Position numbers and translations under genes: made by a program
NCBI RefSeq assembly: GCF_000188295.1
Contig: NZ_GL831112.1
Span: 1,557,613 to 1,621,612, forward strand
DNA from: Streptococcus vestibularis ATCC 49124
Lineage (GTDB): Bacteria; Bacillota; Bacilli; Lactobacillales; Streptococcaceae
Length of the DNA stretch: 64,000 bases
Direction of reading: 5' to 3'
The notes under the pieces: model-generated
Database searches by the model: none
What the model saw: the letters and a program-made list of their open reading frames with translations, nothing else
What the model was told of the DNA's origin: nothing
Shown: positions 30,877-40,581 of the stretch, in pieces
How the letters are laid out: every line of letters starts with the position of its first letter
Position numbering within the stretch: the first letter of the stretch is position 1

Positions 30877-30962
30877 AACGAACTCCCTTTAATTGTTTTA
30901 AGTGTAAAAATATTATCCCATAGGATGAGAATTGTAGCAAATTGTTTATAATTGTATATATC

Positions 30963-30979
30963 TATAGTTTTTAACTATA
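30963..30979. promoter_or_regulatory. MET-box, probable MtaR/MetR operator
   Basis: TATAGTTTTTAACTATA is an almost perfect 17-base palindrome matching the MET-box described upstream of methionine genes in streptococci (TATAGTTTnAAACTATA). It lies about 90 bases upstream of metQ and supports methionine-responsive control of metQ-M20-metN-metI by an LysR-type regulator of the MtaR/MetR group. Confidence 0.82.
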
Positions 30980-31003
30980 ATGTGTCCTAGATTTTAATTA
31001 TAT

Positions 31004-31030
31004 GAAAAAGCTGAGAATCACTCCCAGCTC
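31004..31030 (-). terminator. Intrinsic terminator after the amino-acid binding lipoprotein
   Basis: AGCTG and CAGCT arms, extended by a GA/TC pair, surround a short loop and are followed by TTTTT on the minus strand. Its sequence is nearly identical to the hairpin at 56770-56797. Confidence 0.8.
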
Positions 31031-31035
31031 CTTTC

Positions 31036-31884
31036 TTATTTTTTGCTTGGAACTTTCAAAGCGTCTTTAGTTGGAATATAATCTTTATTTCCAAGGAATT
31101 TTTCAGCCAATTTAGCCAAAGTACCATCTTTTTGAAGTTCTTCCAAACGTTTGTTAACAAATTTTTGAAGGTCCTTTTGGTTATCTGCAAACAAGAAGTA
31201 GATGTATGGTTGTTGATCAGATTTAAGTTCAATAGTCTTCAAGTTACTCAATTTATTATTTTTAATGATTGCATTAACAGTTGGTGCATCAAAAATCTTG
31301 AAGTCGTACTTACCTTCATTCAAGTTTGTCAACATTTGTGTAATGTTTTCATTAGTATAGTTGAGTTCAACTGGCTTATCTGAATGTTTATCATTGAATT
31401 CAGTCAATTGAGTAGCTGTTGATGTTCCTTGAACAACCTGTGTTGAGTGTCCAGCAATGTCATCGTATTTCTTGATCTCACTATCTTTTGGAACAGTCAA
31501 AACAGCTGGTGTGGTACCAATTGGATATGAGAAGAGGTATTTTTGGTCACGTTCTTCTGAGTAAGAGATGTTGTTCCCGGCCATTTGATATTTAGCAGCG
31601 TCAAGACCTGTAAATACTGAAGACCATTCTGTTTTTTGGAATTTCACTTCATATTTATCAGAGTCTTTAAAGACTGCTTTAGCCACTTCCACGTCGTAAC
31701 CGGTCAATTCACCATTTTCTTCATATGAGAATGGTGCTGTTGTCCCAACAGTAGCAAAGTTAATTGTTTCTTTACCACCTGAAGATTTAGATGCTTCTTT
31801 TGATGATTTAGATGAACATGCAGCAAGTAAAGCTACTGAAGCAATGGCTACACCCGTAATTCCAAGAATTTTTTTAAGTTTCAT
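31036..31884 (-). CDS. Amino-acid ABC transporter substrate-binding lipoprotein
   Basis: Extracellular solute-binding lipoprotein of family 3, 282 aa. The signal peptide ends in LLAACSSKSS (lipidated Cys about residue 23). The mature part begins with FATVGTTAPFSYEENGELTG followed by YDVEVAKAV, typical of polar amino acid or cystine binding proteins. No permease or ATPase gene lies next to it, so it must work with subunits encoded elsewhere. AAGGAG precedes the ATG; a terminator follows the stop. Cystine is a possible ligand but is not shown by the sequence. Confidence 0.87.
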   Translation of the reverse strand: MKLKKILGITGVAIASVALLAACSSKSSKEASKSSGGKETINFATVGTTAPFSYEENGELTGYDVEVAKAVFKDSDKYEVKFQKTEWSSVFTGLDAAKYQMAGNNISYSEERDQKYLFSYPIGTTPAVLTVPKDSEIKKYDDIAGHSTQVVQGTSTATQLTEFNDKHSDKPVELNYTNENITQMLTNLNEGKYDFKIFDAPTVNAIIKNNKLSNLKTIELKSDQQPYIYFLFADNQKDLQKFVNKRLEELQKDGTLAKLAEKFLGNKDYIPTKDALKVPSKK

Positions 31885-32003
31885 AATATTCTCCTTTGAG
31901 ATTGATTGTTTTTATTGTAACAGAATTCACTAAGCTTAACTAATACTTAAACATAATCAAGGTGATAAGAAAATACTATCACCTCAAAATTTCAATTGTT
32001 TGA

Positions 32004-32042
32004 CAAAGAAAAAGTAGAAAACCAATAACGATTTTCTACTTA
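32004..32042 (-). terminator. Intrinsic terminator at the end of the urease operon
   Basis: AAGTAGAAAA (32012-32021) and TTTTCTACTT (32032-32041) form a 10-bp perfect stem, followed by TTTTTC on the minus strand. A second stem (AGGTGATA/TATCACCT, 31961-31984) lies just beyond. Confidence 0.85.
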
Positions 32043-32048
32043 TCCTTG

Positions 32049-32765
32049 TTAATAATGCGACAAACGCTCAATCACTTGCTCGTTATTGAGCACTTCCTGG
32101 GCAGGAAAGAAATCAGCTTTGCCATCTTCAAAAAGAAGAACATCAGCCTTTTCATGATGAAGGTGCTTGAAGTGGTGAGCAGACATGATAATAGTTTTCC
32201 CAGCTGAATGAAGCTCATGTAGAAGTTCCCTAAAAAATTCTTCATATTCTTTAGAAAGATTATTGAAGGGTTCATCAAGAATATACACATCTGGATTCGT
32301 TACCATGATACTGGCAAAGGCCACTTTCTTCTTTTCTCCACCAGATAGTTGATAGGGAACGCGATTCCTTAAATCTTCAATTTTCAGCAGGGATAGTGTA
32401 TCTTGAACCCGCAGTGAGACTTCTTCTTCGGTCAGACCTAGCTGACGAGGTCCAAAAGCAATCTCATCATAGACAGTACTATTAAATAACTGACTATCCA
32501 CATCCTGAAAGAGGATTCCGAGGCGACTATAAAAATCCCGTTTTTGACGTTTGTCCTTCAACCATTCTTTGAGGTCCTTCCCTAAGAAAAGAATGCGACC
32601 AGATTCTTCCTGCTTGAAGCCAGTTAATAAACTGATAAGACTTGATTTCCCAGTCCCATTTTCCCCCATCAACATCACATATTGTCCTTGTCTAATCTCC
32701 AAATCAAGACCAGTAAAGACCTTTTTTTGTTCATAGGCACAGGCCACTTGTTTCAATTGAAACAT
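32049..32765 (-). CDS. ureO: Nickel/cobalt ECF transporter ATPase UreO
   Basis: ABC ATPase (CbiO/NikO family), 238 aa, powering nickel uptake for urease. Walker A GENGTGKSS (about 34-42), signature LSGGEKKKVAFASIM (about 137-151) and Walker B VYILDEP (about 159-165) are intact. It is the last gene of the urease operon, one base-pair spacing after ureQ. The name follows the ureMQO system of S. salivarius, where these genes were shown to supply nickel for urease. Confidence 0.9.
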   Translation of the reverse strand: MFQLKQVACAYEQKKVFTGLDLEIRQGQYVMLMGENGTGKSSLISLLTGFKQEESGRILFLGKDLKEWLKDKRQKRDFYSRLGILFQDVDSQLFNSTVYDEIAFGPRQLGLTEEEVSLRVQDTLSLLKIEDLRNRVPYQLSGGEKKKVAFASIMVTNPDVYILDEPFNNLSKEYEEFFRELLHELHSAGKTIIMSAHHFKHLHHEKADVLLFEDGKADFFPAQEVLNNEQVIERLSHY

Positions 32766-32766
32766 C

Positions 32767-33546
32767 TCATCCTCCTAACAGAATCTGTCCTAAAATCACT
32801 GCTACTAGACTTATCAAGGCCAGCCAATCCTTCCATGTGAATGACTGTGATGACTTGACATACTCACCAACAAAGCAACGTGCTTCCATGGCTTGAGTCA
32901 GTTCCTCACCATAGCGAATAGCTTTAAGGTATAACATTCCCCAGATATTACTTCCAATCCGGAAACGATGATTGCCACCAAAGCTTCGCGCTTCAATTCC
33001 TTTGAGCAAATCCATTAATTGTTTTCCAAAGACATCGATATATTTTATGGTGATATCTAACTGGAGCAGAACAAGATCAGGAAAATGCAACCCTTTTAAT
33101 GCCGCTAACATCTCACTTATTGTACTGGTCTCTGAATAATAAGCAATGGCTACGGCAATCAAAGGAAGTCTAAAAAGAAAGAGCGATTGACCTCCGCTAA
33201 GTAAGAGATGCGGTAGATAAAGAACTAAAGGAAAAATCAACAATACCACAGTCTTTTTCAAGGTTCTTACTAAAACAGAATGTGGTAGAAAAGCCACCCC
33301 AGCTCCTAGAAACAAGGCTAGAATCCACAAAACTGTGAGATTTTGGCTAATTCCAACTGAAATAAGTAAGAAAAAGAGAAGTAAAACCTTAGCCGTTGGA
33401 TGAAAGACTGATGCTACTTTTAAAGGATGCGTTTCAAACTTTTGAAGCAGAGCTTCCAGATGGTGACGATTTCGAATAAGAAAGTTATTTCTACCGACTT
33501 TAGTGACTACCGGGCGCTCTTCTAACATCCAACTTGGCAGAATCAT
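32767..33546 (-). CDS. ureQ: Nickel/cobalt ECF transporter membrane subunit UreQ
   Basis: CbiQ/NikQ-type T component, 259 aa, linking the ATPase to the metal-binding membrane subunit. It has several hydrophobic segments and the coupling motif KGIEARSFGGNHRF (about 182-195), then TQAMEARCFVGEY (about 219-231). Start overlaps the ureM stop by 4 bases. Confidence 0.88.
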   Translation of the reverse strand: MILPSWMLEERPVVTKVGRNNFLIRNRHHLEALLQKFETHPLKVASVFHPTAKVLLLFFLLISVGISQNLTVLWILALFLGAGVAFLPHSVLVRTLKKTVVLLIFPLVLYLPHLLLSGGQSLFLFRLPLIAVAIAYYSETSTISEMLAALKGLHFPDLVLLQLDITIKYIDVFGKQLMDLLKGIEARSFGGNHRFRIGSNIWGMLYLKAIRYGEELTQAMEARCFVGEYVKSSQSFTWKDWLALISLVAVILGQILLGG

Positions 33547-34520
33547 TTTTCAACCTTTCTACCGAAAATCAAGCGATAGAGGATGAAGAAAATCAAAACA
33601 GCAGAGGCAGCGCTCAGGATATAACCCAAGACTTCCGGAATGCCCGCGATACTATAATCTGGGAAGAGGGCATTAAATGAGAAACCATTCAACATTCCTT
33701 TTGGGGCTTGGGCTTCCACATGATAGTGGGACAATTTTTCCACCAACTCTTTGACATCCCATTCCGCAAAAGCTGTTCCCGTCGCCAATAAACCAAGTGG
33801 CGTTAGGATAATTAAGGCTAGGATAAAGAGCAATAAAGGACGTAGTTTTTTAGTCGTTAGTTCCTGAGTATTATCAATATTCAAACGTTCAATGAATTCT
33901 TGGACACCTGCTGTGAAGAATCCTTCTACCAGACCGATGAGGAGGTGAGTCAAGCCCATTACTGGAAGCGTCACTCTCAAAGGGTATGGATTGTAAAGTG
34001 GATTACCACTGCCATCTTTAAAGAGAATAGGTTGAATTCCTAGTAAAACTGCAACAGTCAGGGCCGCAGCTACAATCCCAATATAACCTCCAAAAAAGCT
34101 AGCAATTATCCTGTTCTTTGTCCACTTGTTCAAGAGTTTATAAACAGCATAACCCACAAATGGCATAACAACGGCCATACAAAAGGCATTAGCACCAAAG
34201 TCCAAGATTCCACCATCACCAAAGAGCAAGGCCTGCATAGCCAGGGCTACACTAACTGCTAAACAGGAAGCCCAAGGTCCTAACAATATAGCAATTAACA
34301 CTGCCCCAACAGCATGGGCGCTCGTTCCACCTGGGGCTGGAAGATTAAACATCATGATAAGGAAGGACAAGGAAGTCCCGATTCCCAACATAGGAATCGT
34401 TTTTTTATCAGTATCAACTTTAACCTTTACTTCCTTGACGGCCTTATACCAAATAGGCAACATAACAGCCCCCATTGCCGCACAAGTCGTAGGGCTTAGG
34501 TAATTTTCAGGAATATGCAT
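33543..34520 (-). CDS. ureM: Nickel/cobalt ECF transporter component UreM (NikMN type)
   Basis: Metal-binding membrane S component, 325 aa. The conserved N-terminus MHIPENYLSPTTCAAMGAVM holds the His-2 that coordinates the metal in CbiM/NikM proteins. The CbiM-like core runs to about residue 215; a C-terminal region with two more hydrophobic segments (about 230-325) resembles NikN fused on. The transporter genes follow ureD by 3 bases, tying nickel supply to enzyme expression. Confidence 0.9.
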   Translation of the reverse strand: MHIPENYLSPTTCAAMGAVMLPIWYKAVKEVKVKVDTDKKTIPMLGIGTSLSFLIMMFNLPAPGGTSAHAVGAVLIAILLGPWASCLAVSVALAMQALLFGDGGILDFGANAFCMAVVMPFVGYAVYKLLNKWTKNRIIASFFGGYIGIVAAALTVAVLLGIQPILFKDGSGNPLYNPYPLRVTLPVMGLTHLLIGLVEGFFTAGVQEFIERLNIDNTQELTTKKLRPLLLFILALIILTPLGLLATGTAFAEWDVKELVEKLSHYHVEAQAPKGMLNGFSFNALFPDYSIAGIPEVLGYILSAASAVLIFFILYRLIFGRKVEK

Positions 34521-34523
34521 TTT

Positions 34524-35363
34524 TTATCTCCTCATATCATTTTTTCTCAAATTTAAAGTACTTAATCCATGTATTTCTTGTCTAAAATAGTCTGTACAGG
34601 CATAAATGACGCGACGATTATCCTCAGCAGTTTTTCCTAAGATACGTAACACCAGACCTGGGATATCTAAGGATGAAATAGCAAAATCAGACTCTAAATT
34701 CAAATCTTCTAAGTGCTTCTGCAAAGCCTTAACAAAAGCCTCGTCAATCGCCGGAGACACCATTACCAAGCTATTGTAATTACGCCATCCTTCAAAATAA
34801 CCAAGTTTAAACATATCTTGTTTCTGAGGCTCTAAGAGAGTCTGATCGCTATAAACAAGCTCATTATCTTGGTAAATTTGTGTCAAATTACGAAAATAAT
34901 GGTATTGAAACGGTAAGTCCTCATGAGACCAACCTGCCGTTACACCATCTGAATAAATCAAGTGGGCAGACTTATCCATATCAATACGACTTGTTTGGAA
35001 ATAGCGTGATTTTAAATAGGGAATAACTTCATCAGCCATGTACTCCAAATAACTATTTTCTTCAAGTGTGATAGACGTATTCTGTTGTGTCAACTGTCCT
35101 TTCTCGCACTTGTAAACATAGGTCGGTGTTTGGGTTGTCACTAAGGCATGAGCATCTTTATTAACATCAATGGTCACTTGATACTGCTCACCCTCGACAA
35201 AGCCCCCACCCATATTAATGAGGAAATAGTAAGGAACGCCATTGGCATCTGAATTATCTGCCGATACTCGAGAGTTACCTTCTTGATATTTCTTGTGGGA
35301 AATTGTACGACCATTTCGATTTGAAAATCCAAGATGGACGAAGCCATCATATGCTTGCGTCAT
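34524..35363 (-). CDS. ureD: Urease accessory protein UreD
   Basis: Urease maturation scaffold, 279 aa, binding apo-urease with UreF and UreG during nickel insertion. Family motifs include [20 protein letters not shown] (about 49-68) and [18 protein letters not shown] (about 79-96). It starts one base after the ureG stop, in the order ureG-ureD-ureM. Confidence 0.93.
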   Translation of the reverse strand: MTQAYDGFVHLGFSNRNGRTISHKKYQEGNSRVSADNSDANGVPYYFLINMGGGFVEGEQYQVTIDVNKDAHALVTTQTPTYVYKCEKGQLTQQNTSITLEENSYLEYMADEVIPYLKSRYFQTSRIDMDKSAHLIYSDGVTAGWSHEDLPFQYHYFRNLTQIYQDNELVYSDQTLLEPQKQDMFKLGYFEGWRNYNSLVMVSPAIDEAFVKALQKHLEDLNLESDFAISSLDIPGLVLRILGKTAEDNRRVIYACTDYFRQEIHGLSTLNLRKNDMRR

Positions 35364-35364
35364 C

Positions 35365-35979
35365 TTATAAATCCTCTAATAAGAAATTCTTGCGAATCCA
35401 TTCTTCCACTTCCTTAACATTATCATCATTATTCAAATTTGTGAAAATGAAAGAATCTTCATTACGGAAATGAAGGGTATCTTCACGCATACGGTCTAGG
35501 TTGGCTCCAACATAAGGCGCAAGGTCAGTCTTATTAATCAGGAACAAGTCACTCTTAATCATTCCTTGACCAGCCTTACGTGGGATTTTTTCACCCTGAG
35601 CAACGTCAATAATATAAATCGTAAAATCAACCAAATCAGGACTGAAGGTCGCAGCCAAGTTGTCACCACCACTTTCAAGGAAAATAACATCCAAGTCATG
35701 GTTAAAGCGCTCTTGAAGAGTTTCAATCGCTTCAAAGTTCATAGAAGCATCTTCACGAATAGCAGTATGAGGACATCCACCAGTTTCTACGCCAATGATA
35801 CGGTCTTCATCTAAGCTTGAATTTTTAGCCAAGAAAAGAGCATCTTCTTTTGTATAGATATCGTTAGTAATAACTGCTAAATTTAAGTCAGACATACGTC
35901 GTGTAAGACGCTCGAGCAAAAGAGTTTTACCTGAACCAACAGGTCCACCAACTCCAATAATTACAGTACGTTTTGTCAT
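35365..35979 (-). CDS. ureG: Urease accessory GTPase UreG
   Basis: SIMIBI-class GTPase that delivers nickel and drives active-site lysine carbamylation, 204 aa. P-loop [17 protein letters not shown] (about 9-25), the metal-binding CPH in [17 protein letters not shown] (about 65-81), and [16 protein letters not shown] and [11 protein letters not shown] (G4) motifs are intact. It lies 29 bases after ureF. Confidence 0.96.
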   Translation of the reverse strand: MTKRTVIIGVGGPVGSGKTLLLERLTRRMSDLNLAVITNDIYTKEDALFLAKNSSLDEDRIIGVETGGCPHTAIREDASMNFEAIETLQERFNHDLDVIFLESGGDNLAATFSPDLVDFTIYIIDVAQGEKIPRKAGQGMIKSDLFLINKTDLAPYVGANLDRMREDTLHFRNEDSFIFTNLNNDDNVKEVEEWIRKNFLLEDL

Positions 35980-36008
35980 TATTTTTTCCTCTCAACCTTG
36001 TCGATATT

Positions 36009-36722
36009 TTAAGACATGAATAGGCGGAACACCTGAGTTTCATGTTTCATCTGAGCTAATTCAAGACCAGGCGTATTGGCCCCAAGGTAGGACGCATCCA
36101 ATTCTTGAATTTCTTGTGTCATTTTTTCTAATTGTGAAAAGCTACGTAAAACAATCTCCTGTCCAGCAAACTGTCCAAGTGGAATGGCACGAACAGCATT
36201 TTGAACCATCGTCGAAATCACACTATAGCCATAAAGTGCAATAGCTTCACTACATCCCAAACCCTTGTTAAACACATAGAGTGCAAAGACAATAGCTGGA
36301 TTGCCGAAAACCTCACCCTTCTGTATTTTGGACTGATAGTCATCCAATACCGGAATAGCATGGAGCCTTTGAATGAGTCGAAGCATTTGCTTAGCAATCA
36401 TTTTAGTCCCCTGTCTTGTTTCACGCGCTTGCGTTGAAACTGTCAAGACCTTATCATAATGCCAAACCTGCTCTAGATTGTCTGTAGCCATAGCGTCATA
36501 AACCAGTTTGATTACAAGACCTTCACCATATTTAAACTGACTAGCTAAATAGGCTTCTTGCCACTCTTCGTAACCTTTATCATCTGTTACAGTGTCTTCG
36601 CGCAGATAATTTTCCATCCCAAATGAGTGGTTAAATGATCCAATTGGAAAAGTTGAATCGACAATTTGTACAATTTCAAGATAATCTTGCAAAGACACAT
36701 TCGCAAAGGGATTAATGTTCAT
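36009..36722 (-). CDS. ureF: Urease accessory protein UreF
   Basis: All-helical UreF, 237 aa, which forms the UreDFG complex with the other maturation proteins. Typical segments are [20 protein letters not shown] (about 19-38) and a [20 protein letters not shown] stretch (about 166-185). The start overlaps the ureE stop by 11 bases, giving close translational coupling. Confidence 0.93.
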   Translation of the reverse strand: MNINPFANVSLQDYLEIVQIVDSTFPIGSFNHSFGMENYLREDTVTDDKGYEEWQEAYLASQFKYGEGLVIKLVYDAMATDNLEQVWHYDKVLTVSTQARETRQGTKMIAKQMLRLIQRLHAIPVLDDYQSKIQKGEVFGNPAIVFALYVFNKGLGCSEAIALYGYSVISTMVQNAVRAIPLGQFAGQEIVLRSFSQLEKMTQEIQELDASYLGANTPGLELAQMKHETQVFRLFMS

Positions 36723-37164
36723 GGGCAGTTAAATTCACATGACGTAGGGGTTTGTCAAGGACCACTTCTTCAATCGTGTAGGCAATCTCTTTTTGAGTCA
36801 AGACTTGCTCTACAACTGGGTCAACCTCTAAATAAATCTTGGCATCTTTCACCTCAATCGGTTTATGAGTATTCCCAAGAATATGAGCTGTGATTCCCAT
36901 TTCATCCATATCTTTAGGTGAAATGACAATCAAATCCTGTGACTCAACACCAATAACTAGGACATGGTGATCATCGATAAAAAAGGCAGAGCCATTTTGC
37001 AATTTTTGTCCCTTATCAAGACGAATACCAAATTCATTCCCGTGATCACTCTTCACACGAATAATTTTTTTGTTAAGGTCATCACTCGAAAGAATGACTG
37101 TTTCAATATGGTATTTGTCCACATCGATATCTTTAACAAGAGCATCTACTTTTGTAAAAATCAT
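36712..37164 (-). CDS. ureE: Urease metallochaperone UreE
   Basis: Nickel-binding chaperone, 150 aa. N-terminal peptide-binding domain (1-70) and C-terminal metal-binding domain with GNTHKPIEV (the conserved metal His) are present. The tail [16 protein letters not shown] has only three His, not the long His-rich tail of Klebsiella UreE. Start at 37164 ([10 protein letters not shown]) is preferred over an extended frame at 37218. A terminator-like hairpin lies between ureC and this gene. Confidence 0.92.
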   Translation of the reverse strand: MIFTKVDALVKDIDVDKYHIETVILSSDDLNKKIIRVKSDHGNEFGIRLDKGQKLQNGSAFFIDDHHVLVIGVESQDLIVISPKDMDEMGITAHILGNTHKPIEVKDAKIYLEVDPVVEQVLTQKEIAYTIEEVVLDKPLRHVNLTAHEH

Positions 37165-37249
37165 ACTTTTTCCTTTTCTATTACATTTTAAAAATCTAGC
37201 ATCAAACTCATATAGCAACTCAATAAAGTGCTAAAAACGTTATAGCTAT

Positions 37250-37286
37250 AAAATACAAAAGAGGTTGGAGGAAAAATTCCAGCCTC
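37250..37286 (-). terminator. Terminator-like hairpin between ureC and ureE
   Basis: GAGGTTGGA (37261-37269) and TCCAGCCTC (37278-37286) pair over 9 bp with one G-U pair. On the minus strand the stem is followed by TTTTGTATTTT. It is placed so that partial termination would give more ureABC than accessory-gene message. Confidence 0.7.
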
Positions 37287-37304
37287 ATTTATATATCGTC
37301 TTCC

Positions 37305-39023
37305 TTAGAACAAGAAATAACGTTGAGACAATGATGTCGTATGGATCGGCTCACAAGTAACCAACTCATCATCAATAAAGACATCAAAGGTCTGTGGATC
37401 GATACGGATTGTTTTTGGAGCGTAGTCATTAAGCTTCATATCACGCTTAGTCAAGTTACGCGTATTCTTAACAGGAAGAACAATCTTATTCAAACCAATT
37501 TCTTCTTTGATACCGTGATCATAAGCGTATTGAGAGACAAATGTAAGATTTGTTTCATGAACCGCTTGACCGTAAGCACCATATAATTTACGCATGATAC
37601 GTGGTTGAGGTGTTGGAAGACTTGAACCAGCGTCACCCATAACACCATAAGTTAGCATACCACCTTTAAGCACCAACTTAGGTTTTGCACCAAATTGTGC
37701 TGGTTCCCAGATAACCAAATCTGCAAATTTACCAACTTCTACAGAACCTATATAGTCTGCAATACCGTTAGTGATAGCAGGGTTAATTGTATATTTAGCC
37801 ACGTAACGTTTGATACGGTTATTATCGTTAAACTCTGAATCCCCTTCAAGCGGACCACGCTGAGCCTTCATCTTATCAGCTAGTTGCCAACAACGCATTG
37901 CTACTTCACCGACACGTCCCATAGCCATGGCATCTGAAGTCATGATACTAAGGGCACCCATATCATGCAGAACATCTTCTGCAGCCACTGTTTGTTTACG
38001 TACACGTGATTCAGCAAAAGAAACGTCTTCTGGAATTTTTGGATCCAAGTGGTGACAAACCATAACCATATCTAACAACTCACCAATAGCATTTGTAGTG
38101 TATGGGTTGGTTGGGTTAGTTGATGATGGCAAAATATTTTCCTTACCAGCAAAGACCATGATATCTGGAGCATGCCCGCCACCTGAACCTTCGGTATGGA
38201 AGGTATGAACAGTACGACCTTGGAAGGATTCCAAAGTATTTTCCATAAATCCACCCTCATTCAAAGAGTCAGTGTGGACCGCAAAGGAAACATCGTATTT
38301 ATCCGCAACTTTAAGGGAATTATCAATTCCTGCGTAAGTCGCACCCCAGTCCTCGTGTGTCTTAATTCCTGCTGCACCAGCTTTAATTTGCTCTTCGACC
38401 ACCTCAGTCTCAGAACCAACACCTTTGGCAAGGAAACCAAAGTTAGCAGGCATATCATCAACAGCTTGCAACATACGAGTAATGTGGAATTTACCTGGTG
38501 TACATGTTGTTGCATTACTTCCGTCAGCAGGACCAGTACCACCACCAAAGAGGGTAGTGATACCATTATCCAAACCAAATTCAGGAAGGTCAGCAGAAAT
38601 ATAGTGTACGTGAAGGTCAATACCACCAGCAGTCACAATCAAACCTTCTGCCGCAATGGCTTCTGTACTAGCACCCACAACAAAGTCTACATTGTCCATT
38701 GTATCTGGGTTACCACCTCGACCGATAGCTACAATCTTACCATCACGAATACCGATGTCTGCTTTAATAATTCCTGTATAGTCAATGATGGTTGCACCTG
38801 TAATAATGGTATCAACCACTGATGGATTATCACGTGTTTCCGTAGCACTAACACCCATACCATCACGTAAAACTTTACCGCCACCAAACTTGGATTCCTG
38901 TCCATAAACAGTAAAGTCTTTTTCAATGGCAGCAAAAAGATTAGTATCTCCAAGACGTACGCTATCACCTACAGTTGGTCCATAGTGTTGAGCATACTCT
39001 TCACGATCCATTTTAAAACTCAT
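37305..39023 (-). CDS. ureC: Urease subunit alpha UreC
   Basis: Catalytic subunit of urease (urea to ammonia and carbamate), 572 aa. Nickel ligands and catalytic residues are visible: the HVH pair in [10 protein letters not shown] (about 132-141), the carbamylated Lys in [11 protein letters not shown] (about 219-229), and the flap Cys-His in [20 protein letters not shown] (about 320-339). The preceding ureB ends 15 bases upstream. The starting [20 protein letters not shown] is standard. Confidence 0.97.
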   Translation of the reverse strand: MSFKMDREEYAQHYGPTVGDSVRLGDTNLFAAIEKDFTVYGQESKFGGGKVLRDGMGVSATETRDNPSVVDTIITGATIIDYTGIIKADIGIRDGKIVAIGRGGNPDTMDNVDFVVGASTEAIAAEGLIVTAGGIDLHVHYISADLPEFGLDNGITTLFGGGTGPADGSNATTCTPGKFHITRMLQAVDDMPANFGFLAKGVGSETEVVEEQIKAGAAGIKTHEDWGATYAGIDNSLKVADKYDVSFAVHTDSLNEGGFMENTLESFQGRTVHTFHTEGSGGGHAPDIMVFAGKENILPSSTNPTNPYTTNAIGELLDMVMVCHHLDPKIPEDVSFAESRVRKQTVAAEDVLHDMGALSIMTSDAMAMGRVGEVAMRCWQLADKMKAQRGPLEGDSEFNDNNRIKRYVAKYTINPAITNGIADYIGSVEVGKFADLVIWEPAQFGAKPKLVLKGGMLTYGVMGDAGSSLPTPQPRIMRKLYGAYGQAVHETNLTFVSQYAYDHGIKEEIGLNKIVLPVKNTRNLTKRDMKLNDYAPKTIRIDPQTFDVFIDDELVTCEPIHTTSLSQRYFLF

Positions 39024-39038
39024 CGATTTGTCCCCTCT

Positions 39039-39350
39039 CTAGTCTAAGAAACCATTGACCTTGTTATTGAAACCAAAAATACGGCGTTTCCCTCCAAAGT
39101 CAATAAGTTGTACTGTTTTCGTTTCACCTGGCTCAAAACGAATGGCTGTACCTGCTGGAATATCTAGACGTTTGCCTCGCGCCTTTTCACGATCAAATTG
39201 AAGACCAGCTTCGTTTGCTTCGTAAAAATGATAATGAGACCCTACTTGAGCAGCACGGTCACCCACATTTTTCACTTCAATACTAATGGCTTCGTAACCA
39301 CCATTATAATCAATTGGCTCACTCGCCACATGGTATTCACCTGGAATCAT
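39039..39350 (-). CDS. ureB: Urease subunit beta UreB
   Basis: Structural beta subunit, 103 aa, of the (UreABC)3 enzyme. Begins [20 protein letters not shown] and contains the family block [20 protein letters not shown] (about 36-55) and FGFNNKVNG near the end. Ribosome site AAGGAG; it lies 12 bases after ureA. Confidence 0.96.
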   Translation of the reverse strand: MIPGEYHVASEPIDYNGGYEAISIEVKNVGDRAAQVGSHYHFYEANEAGLQFDREKARGKRLDIPAGTAIRFEPGETKTVQLIDFGGKRRIFGFNNKVNGFLD

Positions 39351-39362
39351 TGCATTTTCTCC

Positions 39363-39665
39363 TTACTGAATAGGATCATGAACAGTAACCAATTTTGTAC
39401 TGTCTGTAAAAGTAGCTTCAACTTGAATCATTGGAATCATTTCTGCAATCCCCTCCATAACATCTTCACGTGTTAAGAGATTACGAGCCTCATCCATCAA
39501 TTGAGCAACCGTCTTACCTTCTCTTGCACCTTCAAGTACATAGTCTGTAATCAAAGCGACTGCTTCCGGGTGATTCAATTTGATTCCTTTATCTTTACGT
39601 CGTTGAGCAATCATAGCCGCAAGGCTAATCATCATTTTTTCCTGCTCACGCATTGTCAATTGCAT
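39363..39665 (-). CDS. ureA: Urease subunit gamma UreA
   Basis: Structural gamma subunit, 100 aa. Contains the family motifs [20 protein letters not shown] (about 22-41) and [20 protein letters not shown] (about 75-94) and ends VHDPIQ. AAGGAGG precedes the ATG; ureI ends 24 bases upstream. Confidence 0.96.
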   Translation of the reverse strand: MQLTMREQEKMMISLAAMIAQRRKDKGIKLNHPEAVALITDYVLEGAREGKTVAQLMDEARNLLTREDVMEGIAEMIPMIQVEATFTDSTKLVTVHDPIQ

Positions 39666-39689
39666 CGTTTTTCCTCCTTAAATCAATGC

Positions 39690-40205
39690 TTACCACTTGC
39701 CCCAAAGCATCAAAAGCCCTGGAATCCAAGCTGTTATAATTCCTTCAAAAATAGCTAGGTAAGGAACAAATTTCCCTAGGTTCTTCTTAAGGTTAATTTC
39801 AATAAAGGCAGTTAGCCATAGAACTCCCCACAAGAACCAAATAATACCATACCAAGCATTACCACCGTATCCAGATGTTAAGCAAAGAATCCCTGCTGGT
39901 ATCGTATTAATTGCCACAAATAAACTAAACCAGCCGTACAAACGTTGATCAAAATCAAAGATTGTATTGATAGCTGAATAAAGATATGTAAAAGCAAACA
40001 AAAGACCTGTGGCACTACCATAAAACCATTCAGCACCTTGCCCTGTACAAGCTCCATAAGCAATGACAATAATGTTGAGAATCAAACCCAAACCACCTGT
40101 AAAGATATTCATAACAACATTTGATTTGTCGGGAATACCTTCCAAGCGATGAAATCCATTACTCATCAAAACCATACCAACATAGAGTAGGATGACACCT
40201 AACAT
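39690..40205 (-). CDS. ureI: Urea channel UreI
   Basis: Membrane urea channel of the AmiS/UreI family, 171 aa with six predicted helices. It resembles the acid-gated urea channel of Helicobacter, letting urea in at low pH so that ammonia made inside raises pH. Conserved Trp/Gly-rich stretches such as GAEWFYGSATGLLFAFTYLY (about 54-73) are seen. First gene of the operon; AGGAGG lies just before the ATG and a promoter with CodY-like and TTGACA repeats lies upstream. Confidence 0.94.
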   Translation of the reverse strand: MLGVILLYVGMVLMSNGFHRLEGIPDKSNVVMNIFTGGLGLILNIIVIAYGACTGQGAEWFYGSATGLLFAFTYLYSAINTIFDFDQRLYGWFSLFVAINTIPAGILCLTSGYGGNAWYGIIWFLWGVLWLTAFIEINLKKNLGKFVPYLAIFEGIITAWIPGLLMLWGKW

Positions 40206-40233
40206 AAGAACCTCCTAAGTTTTTTATGTTAAT

Positions 40234-40261
40234 ATCATACTATTTTGACAACACATGTCAA
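40234..40261 (-). promoter_or_regulatory. Urease operon promoter (PureI)
   Basis: On the minus strand, TTGACA (40256-40261) and TATGAT (40234-40239) are separated by 16 bases, about 30 bases before the ureI ATG. The -35 hexamer is one arm of the inverted repeat TTGACA-N5-TGTCAA (40245-40261). Confidence 0.7.
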
Positions 40262-40382
40262 CTAATTTCAGAATTTTTGCAACAGCTAAGCGGCCTCTAT
40301 CTCACATAAAATGTCAAAAATAGCGTCACTTTTGACAATCAAGCTGAATGGTCCCTTAAACCATTTCGGATGAAAGTTGACA
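40245..40382. repeat. Five TTGACA hexamers in the ureI upstream region
   Basis: TTGACA appears on the + strand at 40245-40250, 40332-40337 and 40377-40382 and on the minus strand at 40256-40261 and 40312-40317. They build two inverted repeats: TTGACA-N5-TGTCAA and TGTCAAAA-N10-TTTTGACA (40312-40337). Only the copy at 40256 is needed as a -35 box. The 40206-40581 gap otherwise contains AT-rich sequence and the ribosome site of the decayed gene that follows. Confidence 0.55.
40263..40277. promoter_or_regulatory. CodY-box-like site upstream of PureI
   Basis: TAATTTCAGAATTTT matches 11 of 15 positions of the CodY consensus AATTTTCWGAAAATT and sits right behind the -35 box. CodY is reported to control ureI in S. 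salivarius; this site is a candidate for that. Confidence 0.5.
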
Positions 40383-40581
40383 AACCATTTATAAATTAGG
40401 CAAATACTTTTTTCGAATGAGAAAGATATTGGCAGTCATCAGCCAGATTCTATCATCCCGTGTGAGAAAAATTTTTATGGGGGCATTTTATTTCTTTCTC
40501 CTTCTCTAGTCCTAAGTCCATAGAGCCATTTTTAGTAATTTTACAATTATCTTCTTTTGATTTAAAACCTAAAGGAGAATT

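Noticed and set aside
38196..38822. Plus-strand ORF of 208 codons inside ureC
   Set aside because: Shadow of ureC on the opposite strand; Thr/Ser/Cys-rich, no ribosome site and no family resemblance.
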